From positions 1,240,001-1,304,000 of the forward strand of contig NW_019028979.1 in the NCBI RefSeq assembly GCF_002105155.1: DNA of 64,000 nucleotides. Direction: 5' to 3'. A program made the translations under genes and the position numbers. This DNA is from Lobosporangium transversale. Lineage: Eukaryota > Mortierellomycota > Mortierellomycetes > Mortierellales > Mortierellaceae. Every line of letters begins with the position of its first letter. Position 1 is the stretch's first letter. The notes under the pieces are model-generated. The model worked only from the letters and a program-made list of their open reading frames with translations, was not told where the DNA came from and ran no database searches. Of this stretch, positions 1 through 13,675 are shown piece after piece.

Positions 1-1799
1 TCTCCATCAGTTAAGGGTCCATTAGATGTATACTGTGTGGGCTGGGCCGCCATCACGCTAGGCGAGGCAGTGGTTGATTTGATTTGGCTCTTGGTTGTGC
101 TATCTATGGATAGGCCTCGTTTACGGCCGGCCCGCTTCGAGCCCTCCTCTTTAGTTTGCTGAAACTCGTCACTGGATCCTGGTACGGAACCTACATAAAA
201 ATGAATACGATAGTTTTGATAGTTCGGGGCTTCACCACCATTGCTTAGGCTTTGAGTATCATCACTATTGTGCTTATGACGATCTATGTTGTTGGATTTT
301 GGTGGAGCAGAATTTTTGTCGGCAGGCTTGTAGTCCTGATCGTGATGAAGACGGCCACGCTTTTTCTGTGCAGAAGGAGGGACAATGCTTCCTAAAAATC
401 CTGACTCGGAGGAGCTTGATGAATACGAGAAACATTCAGAAGAGTTAGTGCTGCTATCATCCCTAATGAGACCATTACTAGGGCTGACACCAGTTCTACC
501 ACTGCTGCTGCTACCACTGCTGTTGCTACCATTGCTGCTGCTACCATTGCTGCTGCTACCATTGCTGCTGCTACCATTGCTGCTGCTACCATTGCTGCTG
601 CTATCGCTGCTATTACTGCCACTATCGCTGCTGTTACTGCCACTATCACTGCTGTTACTACTGGTATCACTGCTACCATTACTATTGGATCGGCTCCTCA
701 TTAGAAGTAATGTCTTTCCAGAATACTCCATTCGATGGTTAGGTCTAGAGTTGTGACTAACATTGCTCCTATCGTCATTACCATCGCTATTGCCACTGGC
801 ATCATCATCATCATCATTGTCGATCCGAAATGGACGCTTTCGTTGCTTCTGTCCCTGCTGGTCTTTCTGCTCTTGAGGTTGTTCCTGCTGCTCTTGATAT
901 TTTTGGCGCTGCTGATGTTCTAGATGTTCCAGGCTTTCCTGCTGTCCCCGTTGCCTCTGTTCTTTACAAGCCAGCTCAAGTAACTTGATCAGGTCTTGAC
1001 TTAGTCGCTCGCCTTGTTTAGAGACCACTTTCTCAACCCCACTGCATAACCTTTGAAAGAGCGAATCTGATAAATTGCAGTGGGCATCCGCAACTGGATG
1101 TGGTGATGGAAAAGGTATATTTTGCTCCTGCTGGTGTTGTTGTTGTTGTTGTTGCTTCGTAGGTAGGACTTCTTGAAGGAGAGAACAATCGTGAACGACG
1201 TGAATGACTTGTTTAGGCTGATAATGAACCCAGATAACATCGTCATCACTATCATCGCCACTACTATCCCGTGAAGCATCGCTATATCCCCTAATGTTTA
1301 TAGTAAGCAGATTGTCAAGAACTTAACAACTTTTTTTTTTTTTTTTTTTTTTTTTTCATATTTCGCGATTCAATGTCAATAATAATAAAAAAAAAAGTTC
1401 ATTATCTTCTATTTTTCCTCCCCTCATTTTCTTCATCGTCAGCTATTCTTACCTTGTGTTCCTGGCTCTTTTATCGTTTACTTTACTTTCTGTAACCGTA
1501 TTTTTATTTGTATGGTTCGATTGCTTCCGGATATCCTGCTGTTGCTGCTGGCGCCTTCGTCGACTCGAACGAAATCCAACTTGAGGTTCGAGAGTTCTTC
1601 CATCGACTTCTAACCGAACCATCCTTGGATACATCTGTTCAATTTTATAGAGAGGAATATATTTAGTCCCTGTACGTTCATGAATCCGTACAGGCACTTT
1701 AACAGGGCCATGACATGGTCCTGGAATCGTTGGAAGAAGCTTTTGGTGTAATATCCGTGAGCCTCTATTCGTCTTCCTACGCTGAGTTGATTTTGCCAT
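1..1799 (-). CDS. Unrecognised Ser/Asn/Gln-rich protein, 5' part (runs off the left edge)
   Basis: Two exons are visible: 1453-1799 and 1-1290, joined by a 162-nt intron (donor GTAAG, acceptor CATTAG) that keeps the frame (AG|G = Arg). Exon 1 starts MAKSTQRRKTNRGSR and gives a basic N-terminal region of about 116 residues containing YIPLYKIEQMYPRM and LEVDGRTLEP, the only part that looks folded. Exon 2 is low complexity: an acidic DSSGDDSDDD stretch, polyQ, a predicted helical region rich in Q/E/K, a basic QRKRPFRID patch, poly-Asp, then a Ser/Asn/Gly repeat and a basic KRAGRKRG segment. The frame is open to base 1, so the C-terminus is outside the window. The basic patches and acidic tracts would suit a nuclear protein, but I recognise no domain and assign no function. 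Confidence 0.7.
526..600 (-). repeat. 15-bp coding minisatellite (Ser-Ser-Asn-Gly-Ser)
   Basis: Five perfect head-to-tail copies of a 15-bp unit (ctaccattgctgctg on the + strand), with diverged copies on both sides out to about 500 and 665. Read on the minus strand in the frame of the surrounding gene, each unit encodes N-G-S-S-S. A length divisible by three keeps the host frame whatever the copy number. Confidence 0.85.
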
Positions 1800-1801
1800 T
1801 T

Positions 1802-1838
<37 letters not shown>
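1800..1838. repeat. T22A17 inverted homopolymer directly upstream of a start codon
   Basis: A run of 22 T followed by 17 A on the + strand abuts the ATG at 1799 of the leftward gene. In the sense direction this reads T17-A22-ATG, a perfect inverted repeat. If transcribed, the leader could fold into a U-A hairpin beside the start codon. Confidence 0.8.
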
Positions 1839-1949
1839 GGGTACTTGACTGGGTCCTGGTCTAGTTTAGTGTTGTACAGCCAAGAGTATAAAGTATAGAA
1901 AGTGTAGAGATGATAACGTTCAGATTAATAGACAGAATGATTATGATAA

Positions 1950-1986
<37 letters not shown>

Positions 1987-2477
1987 ACTTATTAAGCAAA
2001 TCAACGCCTTCTTATGCCACTGCTGTGTTCTCAGATTTGTGAGCGACGGGGACTTGAATTCCTCGACAACCACTGCGGTGGAAGGAAAAAAAAAAATTGT
2101 GTCCACAATGAGCCTTGTCCTTTGATAAATGATCTACACAGGAACAACAGAGGGACGATCATAGACTTGTCGGTCGCTCTTTCAATTTTCAATTCGGAGG
2201 ACAAATAAGCTTGATTACGTATCCACGCCCATCAACATGCAGAAATGGAGAAGTGAGATATTTACAACAATTGATTGATCAATAAACTACATGCATGTCA
2301 ATGCATGTCTTGTCATACAAACAAACACAGGAGTAAGGAACAACATGGAGCTACAATCTACAAAAAGCCTTTTTTATTATATATTTCTAGTATATGTTTA
2401 TCGTAAAAAGAAAAATCTTCTAAATCTATTTTACTGTTATTCATTTTCAAACCATGGGAATTAGATGGTATTTACCC
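1839..2477. other. Intergenic region, no gene seen
   Basis: It lies between the start of the Ser/Asn-rich gene and the stop of the ALAD gene. It contains an A-run of about 30 nt near 1951-1980 and AT-rich sequence. The short open frames here are homopolymer translations or lack any recognisable feature. It should hold the promoter of the leftward gene and the 3' end of ALAD. Confidence 0.6.
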
Positions 2478-4130
<1,653 letters not shown>

Positions 4131-4617
4131 TTTTAGAGAAAAGAGAAAGGAAAGGAGAGAAAATCAAAACACCGTAGCGCAATCAATGCAAAAAGAATGA
4201 GAATGAATGAATGAACAAAGGATTAAATAAATGGATGTGAATAAATGCAAAGTGAAATGAAAGCGAAGTGGAGGTGAATGAGAATGAAAGAACAAGAAAA
4301 GAGAAAACAGTTCAAAAAAGCAATGCTAATGAGTCACGTGTATCCGATCCAATGTTATGAGTGCGCCACTAATTTTTTGTCAAATTTATTTCATTTAGGA
4401 AGGGGTCATTAAAATCATTATCGTCCGTTACTCCGTCTCTCTAGCGTTACTACTTATTCATTCTTCCCCGCCGTCCCATATCCTTGGTAGTATTTAGTAC
4501 AAGCGCCGGCCGCCCATCCTCTCCAACTACTAATGCACAGGGCGGTGTCATATTGTTTTGCGAGTCCTTATTTTCGCGATCCAATCCTCCCCGCTCGAAA
4601 GTGGGGAGGGCAAGGAG
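4131..4617. other. Intergenic region carrying the HEM2 promoter
   Basis: It is 487 bp between the HEM2 start and the stop of the LRR gene. The HEM2-proximal half is A/G-rich on the + strand (pyrimidine-rich in sense), with repeated gaatgaat motifs near 4198-4215. No coding feature is visible. Confidence 0.6.
4333..4340. promoter_or_regulatory. CACGTG E-box (Cbf1/bHLH-type) upstream of HEM2
   Basis: The sequence agtcacgtg matches the RTCACGTG core bound by fungal Cbf1-type bHLH proteins. It sits about 205 bp upstream of the HEM2 start codon. A CCAAT pentamer lies close by at about 4350. Placement is plausible for a promoter element; binding is inference. Confidence 0.35.
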
Positions 4618-7600
4618 TCAATGCGGCCTTGTCCCGTTCCGCGGTGTTGCAGTTGTGCTGTCACCCCCTCCGTGGTGATTATAGCCGCTCGTGGATGGCG
4701 TAGGTGTTATAGATCGAGATTTTTCTGTCAGGATGATCTCTGAACTATTGAAGGTTGTGGATGGGGCAGACGTTCGTCGGCCTGTCTTGCTAGGCTTGTT
4801 AGGTAGTCCATGGAATGCTGCATAAATAACGGATGAAAAGTCTTCGCTTTTGGTCTTGTTCTTTTTGTTATTATCCGCGCCCAGGGAATCCATCTCTAGT
4901 TTTACAATGAGCTGATCGTACTCATTTTGACACTCTGTATTTGAGACATAATTCGGGCCCAGCGGATGGACAAATGATACTGTCTTCAAAGCTGCGAATT
5001 CCGAGAGGCGAGGATTACCTACGCGCATGCACACAGCCTCGATCCATCCATTGGGCTCAGGACAGATGATGTGCAGCGCTGTGATCTTCTTCCCAATACC
5101 ATCAATAAAATTTATCCATTTCTGGCACTGCTCTGAACCCGCCACAAAGGGCATGTCGATAATTAACTCGTATTCTATTAGGTTGGAGCGTTCAATCACC
5201 GTTTGCAAGTCCATCAATGCATTCGCGTCCACATCTGCACAGGCCTGGAAAAGATGTGTGAGCCGAGTAGCGCTCTTTTCATTAGCCAACCGGCCCACTG
5301 CCTCCAATAGTGTTGCTGAATGAGTTGGTTTCCACTTGGCTGTGTCAATCCTCAGTTTTGTCAACTTGGGCCCAAATGTGTTTAGGACTTGCCGAAGGGC
5401 AGCTTCGTGAATCCTCATCTGTAGAATCTCCAAGACTAGCAATTGAGGTGATCGAATATCTGGCGTGTATAATCGGTTCTCACCGCGGTAGAGGCACACC
5501 TTCTTAAGTTTGCTCAATGTACGTTTGGCCCCTGGCGCAGGGTTCGTTACTGCCGCTCGGATGGCTTCGTACACGGTTGGAAACTCGGAAACATAGCAAG
5601 CTACCTTGAGTTCGGTCAGACCACGGTTGCGCTGGATCACGTCCACCAAAGGTCCACAATCGTTGTATTGGGCCCTTGGGCCGCTGATATGCAAAGATGA
5701 GATACAATCAATCGATTGGAGCAGACTATTGTAGGACGGCACCGTCGGAATGGTCAGATCCATGTTGATTAATATTTGGCCAGGTTGGTCAAATTTGGCG
5801 ACCAGGTGCTCATCCGTTCCAGCAGTTAATGTCAATTTGGTCAGCGAACACCGGCCGAAAGTAACCGCGCGGATTGCATCATAGGCTTCCTGTACATCAT
5901 TGCAACCCAACGTGAGCTTTGTGAGACGAGGACTCACTTTGAGCAGCTCAATGACTCTTGCCGAATCTTTCTTCCAATCCACTTCCTCGTCGATTTGGAG
6001 GACTCGTAATTGGTTCCATCGAGGGTCAGCAGGGGCTGTCTTTTTGAAAAATCCAGAATACCCCTGCAGCGAAAAAGATCGGATGCTGCGGCAGGATAGG
6101 ATCTGCCAGAGAGCCTCTGCACGCTTATTCCGATTCAGCAGCTCTACTGCAGAGCTGGATGCATTACATGACAACTCTAGCATCACAATCTTTGACCGTT
6201 CAATCGCCTCGTTGAGAGCCTTCGCATCCTGGTAACTGATGTCCCATCCGAAATTGATTCTGAGCTCCTGTACAGCCCTAGCCCTTTCCAGGGTCTTGTA
6301 AAACTGAAGAGCAACCGGCTGAGAAGTCAATGTGATTTCTACACGGCCATACTGCTCAAGAAACACGCCTCCGTTTCCAGTAGTGAAATCTTCCAGGTCC
6401 CTCATCGCTTCCGTGTAGTAATTGTCGCGGTAATGATCAATGCATACCCAACGAACATAACCCTCAGACGTCACGACCCTAAACTGATTTCCTAGCACAT
6501 CATCAGTGCTGCTGTTTTTGAGAAACGTCCGCAATCGCCTCAGATCCGCGCTCTCCAGCAGCGAATCGATTTCTGTAGTTGTATCTCTATGAACATCTTC
6601 CTTTGCACTTGTAATGGGGTCCTGATTGACTAGACTCTGCAGATATGCAATTGCCTGATCAACTCTCTCCAATGTAAAATTAGCATTATTATATACAAAA
6701 TTAGGGGTATTGCTGTTAATTTTAGTATTATTATTAAGATTTTTTTCATTGCTGTTGTGATTGCCGATGGTGTGGTTGTTTGATGTTATATTTCTGCTGA
6801 TGGACGTCAAGTCGTTCTTTAGACTCGATTTATTGAGTGCAGAAACAGAGAACCCGTTCCCACTGACTCCATACTTGAGCATCTGTAGTAGCCTTAAAAC
6901 ATACTGTCCGTACCGTCGGAAAAACTCCTGAGGCCTTTCCAGATCGTATCCTTCATGTTTTGCCAAATGAATTTGATGTTGCATTTTGCTACGATATGAC
7001 CTAGTATGCTCTCCGCATTCACACAGGAAGTAGAGCCGAAACTTGTTATGGTAGTTGCTGCTGCTAATATTGTTGTTGCTATTGCTGCTACTGGTAGTAG
7101 TGCTAATGCTGCTATTGCTGATAAGGTGGCTCTGAGCAGCTACATCAAGTTCCTTCAAATCTTCCATTGGCAGAACAATAAACAGCCTTGGATCTGGAGA
7201 ATCATGGAGCTCATATCCTTGTCTCAAAATCTCCTGGATCTTATTCTGAATTTTGGCCAGTTGATCAAACGAGCCTCGCTGAACCATCCACATATGCTGT
7301 TGCATTTCGACCATCTTTTTCTGTAACTCCTTATTCTTGGCCATCTCCGCTTCAAGAGCTCTGAAATGTTTCTTGAAATTCTCCTGTGCGCAGTTAGCCT
7401 GCTCTGTCTGACCCAGCTGTGTATGCAGTAGAAACGATTCAAAGATTTTAACTGATTTGCGATATTGGCTCTTTAAAACCTCCTCGTTAGGCGCTATCAT
7501 TGATGTTGTTGTCACTGTTGTTGCTGCTGTTGTTGTTGCCGTAGCCGTTGGTTTAGTCAGTTTCGTTTTGGTTGTTACCATGGTTGTAGCAAGAGATGAG

Positions 7601-8459
7601 GTTGTAGCTGCTGTTGGAACAGCAGTATGAGAGGCTGACTTATTGGAGCGCAAAGCAACTGAAGAGGTGGTGAGTACGGAGGATGCGGATGCAGTTGAGG
7701 ATGAAGATATAAGCGGGATAGGATAGCGACGCTGAGGAATTGCGGTACGGTCAATAAGGGGAGGAATTCGCTGTGGTAGTTGCTCCTTTTGCTGCAGGGA
7801 TGATTTAGTTAGTCGCAGATCGGGATATTTTTTGTTAGCCTGACTAAGAGATGTTGCAGATGAGAGCTGAACATGTTGCCGGGCAGCTTCGGGAGAGTAA
7901 GGATGGTTGGAAGGGTGTACTTTAGTGCGAGTATGGCGTGATGATGACGGTAATGATGGTGTTGATGTTGATGATATTGTTTTTGATGCTGTTGCTGTTG
8001 TTGTTGCGCCAGCCTCCGAATGCTTCTTTGAACTATGACTTGACTTGGATTTATGACTACTTGATATTACGACCTTTAATACTGTTCCTGGTATATGTGG
8101 AACACGCAATGGCCGCAATCTGTAGTTGAGAATAAAGTCCCACAGAATGTTTATTTGTTTTGTTAGTAAAGTAATTAATCAAAAGTAGAACAAAGAGGCC
8201 CTTCCTCTTTTATCTTCATGGGAAGGAAAAAACAAATACTCAACTTGTTCCCTTCGACATCAGTAATGAAGCCCAGAGGTTGGTGGTTATACGTCAACCG
8301 GACTGCACCTGGAAATACATCTTGAATATCGTGCAGTAAGATAAATGGCTTTCCGTTTGTCTGCACAGTTCCTGGCCGGACCTGAACTTCCAGTGTCTCT
8401 CCGTTTCCTTTTATCGTTTGCCATAGTTCGTTGCTGCTATTGTTAGGGTTGCTTGCCAT
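4618..8459 (-). CDS. Large LRR protein of a Mortierella-type family (DIQDVFPG domain, coiled coil, CECGEH module, RNI-like LRR)
   Basis: Two exons, 8245-8459 and 4618-8119, give 1,238 residues. The junction (AA|A = Lys72, phase 2, donor GTTGAG) restores a conserved run: GKPFILLHDIQDVFPGAVRL, then NKLRPLRVPHIPGTVLKVV. After this N-terminal domain (1-90) comes a Ser/Thr-rich linker (about 90-280), a coiled coil (about 320-372), RLFIVLP (about 383), FRLYFLCECGEH (about 432), HLAKHEGYDL and a YGQYVLRLLQMLKYG segment. A Ser/Asn linker follows, then VTSEGYVRWVCIDHYRDNY and a C-terminal half of leucine-rich repeats of the RNI type with a Ser/Thr-rich tail. I remember this architecture from many Mortierella proteins of unknown function. 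The layout (sensor-like repeats, central helical module, N-terminal adaptor) recalls NLR-like proteins, but I see no Walker A motif. Location is probably cytosolic: no signal peptide or membrane segment. Confidence 0.85.
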
Positions 8460-9581
8460 AGGAGAGGGAATGAGATAGATATTATGTAGAAATGAAGATG
8501 TCGTTTATGTGTCTGTATGTACGCATAAGGTGTATGTAGAACAGAGGATGTGGGCAAGTGGACGAGTGAGCGTGGAGTGTTGGTTGGATCAAAATGTAAA
8601 GTGAATAGTGAATAGGAATGAAAATGCTGGAAAAAAAAAAAAAAAAAAAAAAAAAAGATAACAGGGGATGTTGATGATTGTTTGCAAAAGAAATTCAAAG
8701 AAGATTAAAAAGGGGGTAAAATAAATAAAAATACAATGCATCTGTACTCAATGGTCAAGGTATGAGCATGACTTGCAATGGTTACTTGAGAAACTGAAAA
8801 AAAAAAAGAGGCCTTTTTTTTTTTTTTTTTTTTTTTTCATGAGCCCAGTTCTGTCCCCCCGTTTGATCTTTGGGGAATTTTAAGATGTGCGCACCTTTTT
8901 CTGTCCCGCCACTTATGTCATGTTAAATGTTACAAGTATAAATATATATATGATTGTAGCATTGCAGTCCTTAGTCGGAATAATGGTCACTCAGCTATTT
9001 GTTCAAGCATAAAAATGTGTTGACATCAAACAAAACCCCTGAAAGTAGACTTTGTGCGGAACAAGTCTACCATACATACATAAAACTAGATAAAGCAATC
9101 GACACAGCAGTTTGAATCTTAAAAAAAAAAAGAGTTCATCCCACTCACCCAACTCTCGGAACCCATTTTTTAATTACAAAACAATAAACTTGCAATCTTC
9201 TCTCCATTACATATGAATCCACGCATGGAGTCCTGTTATTCTCTCTTTCTATCATCATCCAATATCAAAGCATATTTTGAATAAACAATCAGATAAACAG
9301 ACAAGTAATCTTAGGTTACTGAGTATAAAACCAACAGGGTTCTTTCACTGGACAACAAATATGTATTAACTCTACTTCAATAACACTTGCAAAATAAATA
9401 AATAAATAGATAAAAAAAAGCTGTGTTTGTAGCCATTCATCAATGCAGATTAAAAAAAATATATGTTCATGATCTGTCAAGATCTATTTTCAATTGATGA
9501 ATATAAAAAGTAAGGGTATCTTCATGAAAAACTAACAACTCATCTATTGATGACCCAAGTCAACTCAGCCCTGTTTATCAT
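8460..9581. other. Intergenic region, no gene seen
   Basis: 1.1 kb between the LRR gene start and the stop of the DUF3533 gene. It contains an A-run of about 23 nt near 8633-8656, an A9...T22 pair near 8801-8837 and AT-rich DNA. No exon with supported splice sites was found. Confidence 0.6.
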
Positions 9582-12511
9582 CTAGTAATCTCGTCTCTCT
9601 AAGTATCCAATAGACGCCGCTGCTATTTTGGGAGAAGGTCGGTAATGCCTCGAATGTCTCACCGGTTTTTGATGATACCCATCTTCTATCGCGCTATGGT
9701 TCTCAGTTGCTCCGTTGCTACTTGAAGCGTCATACATATCATACATATCATAAAACTCTTCATTATCGTCATCAGCCCCATCTATCGAGTCGCCTCCAGG
9801 AGTAGGGGTAGAGTCATAACCCCTCATAATATGTTTCTGGTCACGAGGAGCTCTCGTCTCTGGGACTACAGTCTCGGTTGAAATTAGCTCTCCCTTCCAT
9901 GACGGCATCGTCGCGGATGCTGGTGTTAGTGTGGCGAGATCTTTTGCGGTTTCTGGGTCTATTTCACATCTACTCAACTTTTCCTCCTCTTCTCCCCTTC
10001 TCGAAACGTATTGTGGTCTATTCACTTTCTCTATATTGACCTCCTCCTCCTCCTCGAGGGTCTCCACATCCTTGGCAGCTTTCTTCTGTCTTTTGATAGC
10101 CAACGGCAAGAACACAAGCGGCAGCAAGATCCAAGCAGCCAAGATTGGTATGTTATATCTCAGCCGATTGTAGGACCCCATCAGCACTAACCTTGCTATC
10201 TGAACTGCATTCAGGAATGGCATCGCATAAACCCATCGATAAAACAGAGGCACTAGTTCTACAGAATTGAACACTGCAATCACGTTCAAAATCACAAACG
10301 TGATTGTAAATCCTGGAATGAAGACCACAGGGATCATATTGATTAAGAATAAGACCAAAGCGGCCACTGAGCATTGAAGCATCAACATGCCTGAGAAAAG
10401 AGACAAGAACTGAGTAGCCCCTTGTGGGAATGGGACTCCAAATGCTGGCAACAAAGCACTGTAAACCATGGATAAGGTTACGAGGTAGAAGAACAAAGGC
10501 ACCAAAAGATACACCATTGTCCTGCTCACAGAAACATTCCGTGTCATGGGCTGGATTAAATGCGCTACCAAGTACGTGCTTCCTCCAGCCACCAAGAAAA
10601 TCCAGATATAGGCCACTGTAGTCGCTGAGGTGATGATGGTCGCCGTTGGTGGATGGAGATCAAATTCTTCAAAGGCCACGGGCGTCCCTAGAACATGCGG
10701 TGCTACATGGAGAGCCGTCACATTCACTTTTCTTTCTTGAGAATATCGAAGAATAAACTGGATCCAGGCTGGATTAAAAATCTTGGAGAACATGAGGAAC
10801 TGTGTGTACATATTGGCCACAATATGGGGCTTCACCACTAAAGGATCTCGTCCACCATCATAAATGAACGCAAATGCTTTAGTTGGATCATAATCCGGTA
10901 AGGGCCCTGCAAACGCCTTGTTTAAATTCGAAGACGCGTTGGGTTGAACAACAACAGCTCCCCAGTAGTGGCCTAGACGAACTTCTTCCTGAATCACCTC
11001 CATGGTCGGGAATTGGCTGATAGGTCCTATGGTCCAATTGGGCTGATGAGGTTGTTTGTTGAGCTGTTGTGTGAAATTAAGGTAGTTCAACCCGATCATT
11101 GCCTGATCCAGATCCACTACCAATATATTAAAATTCTTGACTCGTGTGGGCGATTGAAACTATACAAACAAATGTTACAAAGTGAGGTTAAAGTTAGAAC
11201 AAAAGGAATGTTACATGTGAAGAAGAAAAAGGTTCAGATAAGAAAAAAAAAAAGTGGATCAAGATGGCCGCCACATGTGTGTACCTCTGCTCCAAAGTAT
11301 AACGCCATGAGAGCAAAGTAAGCAATAGACATGACAACCAAGACCTTGATCAGCTTGATAATCACTTGTGTCCATGTCGGTTTCTCAGGCATGGCCAACA
11401 TGATCTCAACAAAATTGAACAGATCTGTTTCTGGCTCCTCTCCACTCCTACCAGGTATGCCTGTCTTATGGAGATGTTTCTCTGGGGCCAAATCGTTCCT
11501 CAGATGATGTTGAGGGAAGACCAGAGCATTTGTACTGCCAGCCGCACTAAGTGATCCAGGGGTATCTGTTACTGATGCTATTGTCAACTTTGAGGGTTTT
11601 TTACTGATCTTATTGCTGCCCTTGCCTCGGGAAGACCGTCTATAAAGGAAAGAGAACAAGCCTGCTTGCGCATGTTTTCCTTCAGTGGGTGCTTTTGATT
11701 TTGCGTTACGTGAAGCTTGATTGCGATTCATCCCATGATTGCTCTTTTTGTTGTTACTTTTATTGTGTTTGTTGCTGCTAGGGTGATACCTTGGTGCAAA
11801 GTCATTACTATCCATGGAGCTCCGAGCTGTACCATCTGTGAGTGAAGGCTCAACAGCGGCATATCTTTCCTCTTGGCCAATGTTTCTGTCAAAGCGTCCC
11901 TGTTCCGTGATTGTGGATGCTCCAAATTGTGCTGCAGGAACAACTTGTCGGCTTACAAAATTCGAGTTAACATTAGAGTTGCTATTATAAATATGATGTA
12001 AAGGCGCTTGTTGTGAACGAGGCTTCGTCATAGATGTAGATGTATCATATGGTGCTTTTGTAGATGAGGTTGACTGATATAGTTCTGAAGAAGGATGAGC
12101 ATGTGAAGGTGCTGATGATTGTGAATGATAGCTTTGGTCCTTACTGTCCCGCGATAGCGAGCCTGTTGCTGTTGTTCTTCTCTGAGGAGGATGTGAGGAG
12201 GATGGCTCATTTGCTGGTTTTGGCTTTGAAGGTTTAGACCGTGAGGACGCGCCTTTGTCTATGTTATTAGAGGTAGTGGGAGGAAGGGGTAAAGATTCTG
12301 GCGTTGGACTGCAAGTTCTACTACTTTGACCTGCAGAAGAAAGGGTGTCCTCATCTTGTTGGTCTTCGGGCAAGATCATGATGTCGCTGTTGACAATGAT
12401 GGCATTGTGCTCATTGATGTTGGCATTGTCAGCATTTCTGCTACTGCTATTTACGTAGGGTGATCTTGACCCTTGAAACCTTGATGAGTTTTTAGGTGGT
12501 ATGTGGGGCAT
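9582..12511 (-). CDS. SNG1/DUF3533-family multi-pass membrane protein
   Basis: Two exons: 11285-12511 (409 codons, phase 0) and 9582-11159, giving 934 residues. Residues 1 to about 350 are a disordered Ser/Asn/Gln-rich extension. One membrane helix (VIIKLIKVLVVMSIAYFALM) ends exon 1. Exon 2 begins FQSPTRVKNFNILVVDLDQA, the start of the extracytosolic domain, and continues with PQGATQFLSLF and about five further helices, followed by a charged cytosolic tail with EEEEEVNIEK. This single helix, long luminal domain and helical bundle is the layout of the fungal DUF3533 family that includes yeast Sng1, linked to nitrosoguanidine resistance and distantly related to ABC-2-type permeases. It lacks an ATP-binding domain, so it is not itself an ABC transporter. 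Function here is inferred from the family only. The N-terminal extension is unusually long. Confidence 0.82.
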
Positions 12512-13675
12512 TGTATTTGTAGCCTATTGCGTTCCTGAGAAATTCTCACAGACACAAAAAAAGGGGAAAAGAGAAAAAAGAAATGGAGGAATATCAAGAC
12601 TATTTTAATGCGTGGTGCGCATAATCTCTGATGATCAACAACGTAAAGACGCAGGGGAGGATGTTAGAGAGGAGAAATAGATCTAAACAAATGCAAGGGA
12701 GGAAAGAAGTTCGAGTGGGGTTTTATATGCACTCGCAAAAGAAAAAAAGAAAAAGAAAAAAACTCATGTTATTCATGTCATTCATGTATCCATGTTGCAC
12801 CGCATCCGCACACTTGATAGCCCTCTTTGGATGCTCACAAAAGTGGAGAATCACTGGATGGACATGGATGAATATGTGGATATGACTGAATATGAGAGCA
12901 ATTGAGGCGGAGGAAAAAAAATAAGAAAAAGATTACTCAGCCGATGTTGGTAAAGAGACAACTCCACCGGGATTAGGATGGACCCTCCGTCATGCCATGT
13001 GTCCGTGCCATACCATACCATGCGCTCAAGGTGCCCCTGAACTCGAAATGATGACTTTTTGCTTAATTTCTCCACAGCACCTACATGAATAAAAGTACAA
13101 AGACTAGCTCACAAAATTAAGCAAAAATTAATGATTGCAGAAAACCAATATCCGGAATTGTCACCACCTTATTTGTCACACGACGTAAATTAAATCAAAT
13201 ATCCTTGCCAAACGCGTTGCAGAGAAGACCGACAATTCGACATGTGAAGCGCGCTTTCCTAGACCCCGTAGACCGCATATAGTTTATTTCTTTTTTACAT
13301 CCTATACCATCCTCACACACGAACAGTTTGTTTGTATAGTCATGTAAACGAGACAAAAGAGCAAATTACATCTCAGGGTATCAAGGGTAAAAAAGCCTAA
13401 TAAAGTTATTAAGCTTATCAAGGGTTTTCTTTCAGCTTAGCTTGATTGGCATGTGCATAGATAGCCACTCTACTTTTCCTAATCAATATCTTATTTGTAT
13501 TTGTATTTTCATTTATATTTATATTCGTATATATATTTTTATTTTAAGCATAGTAGTAACAAATAAAAAAAAAAAAAATAAAAAAAATATGCAAATGCGA
13601 TTCAGCCCTTCGCTCCCGCTTCTGTTTCTCTATCTCTATTTGCCTCGCGCCCACTCTTTTTTCATTTCATTTTAT
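12512..13675. other. Intergenic region, no gene seen
   Basis: 1.16 kb upstream of the DUF3533 gene and downstream of the bL9m stop. It has A/G-rich leader sequence next to 12511 and AT-rich DNA near 13490-13590. Open frames here are short and unsupported. Confidence 0.6.

Noticed and set aside
385-756. Leu-rich + strand frame (LLLLPLLLL repeats)
   Set aside because: It is the complement of the Ser/Asn/Gly minisatellite in the minus-strand gene, which has a continuous spliced frame.
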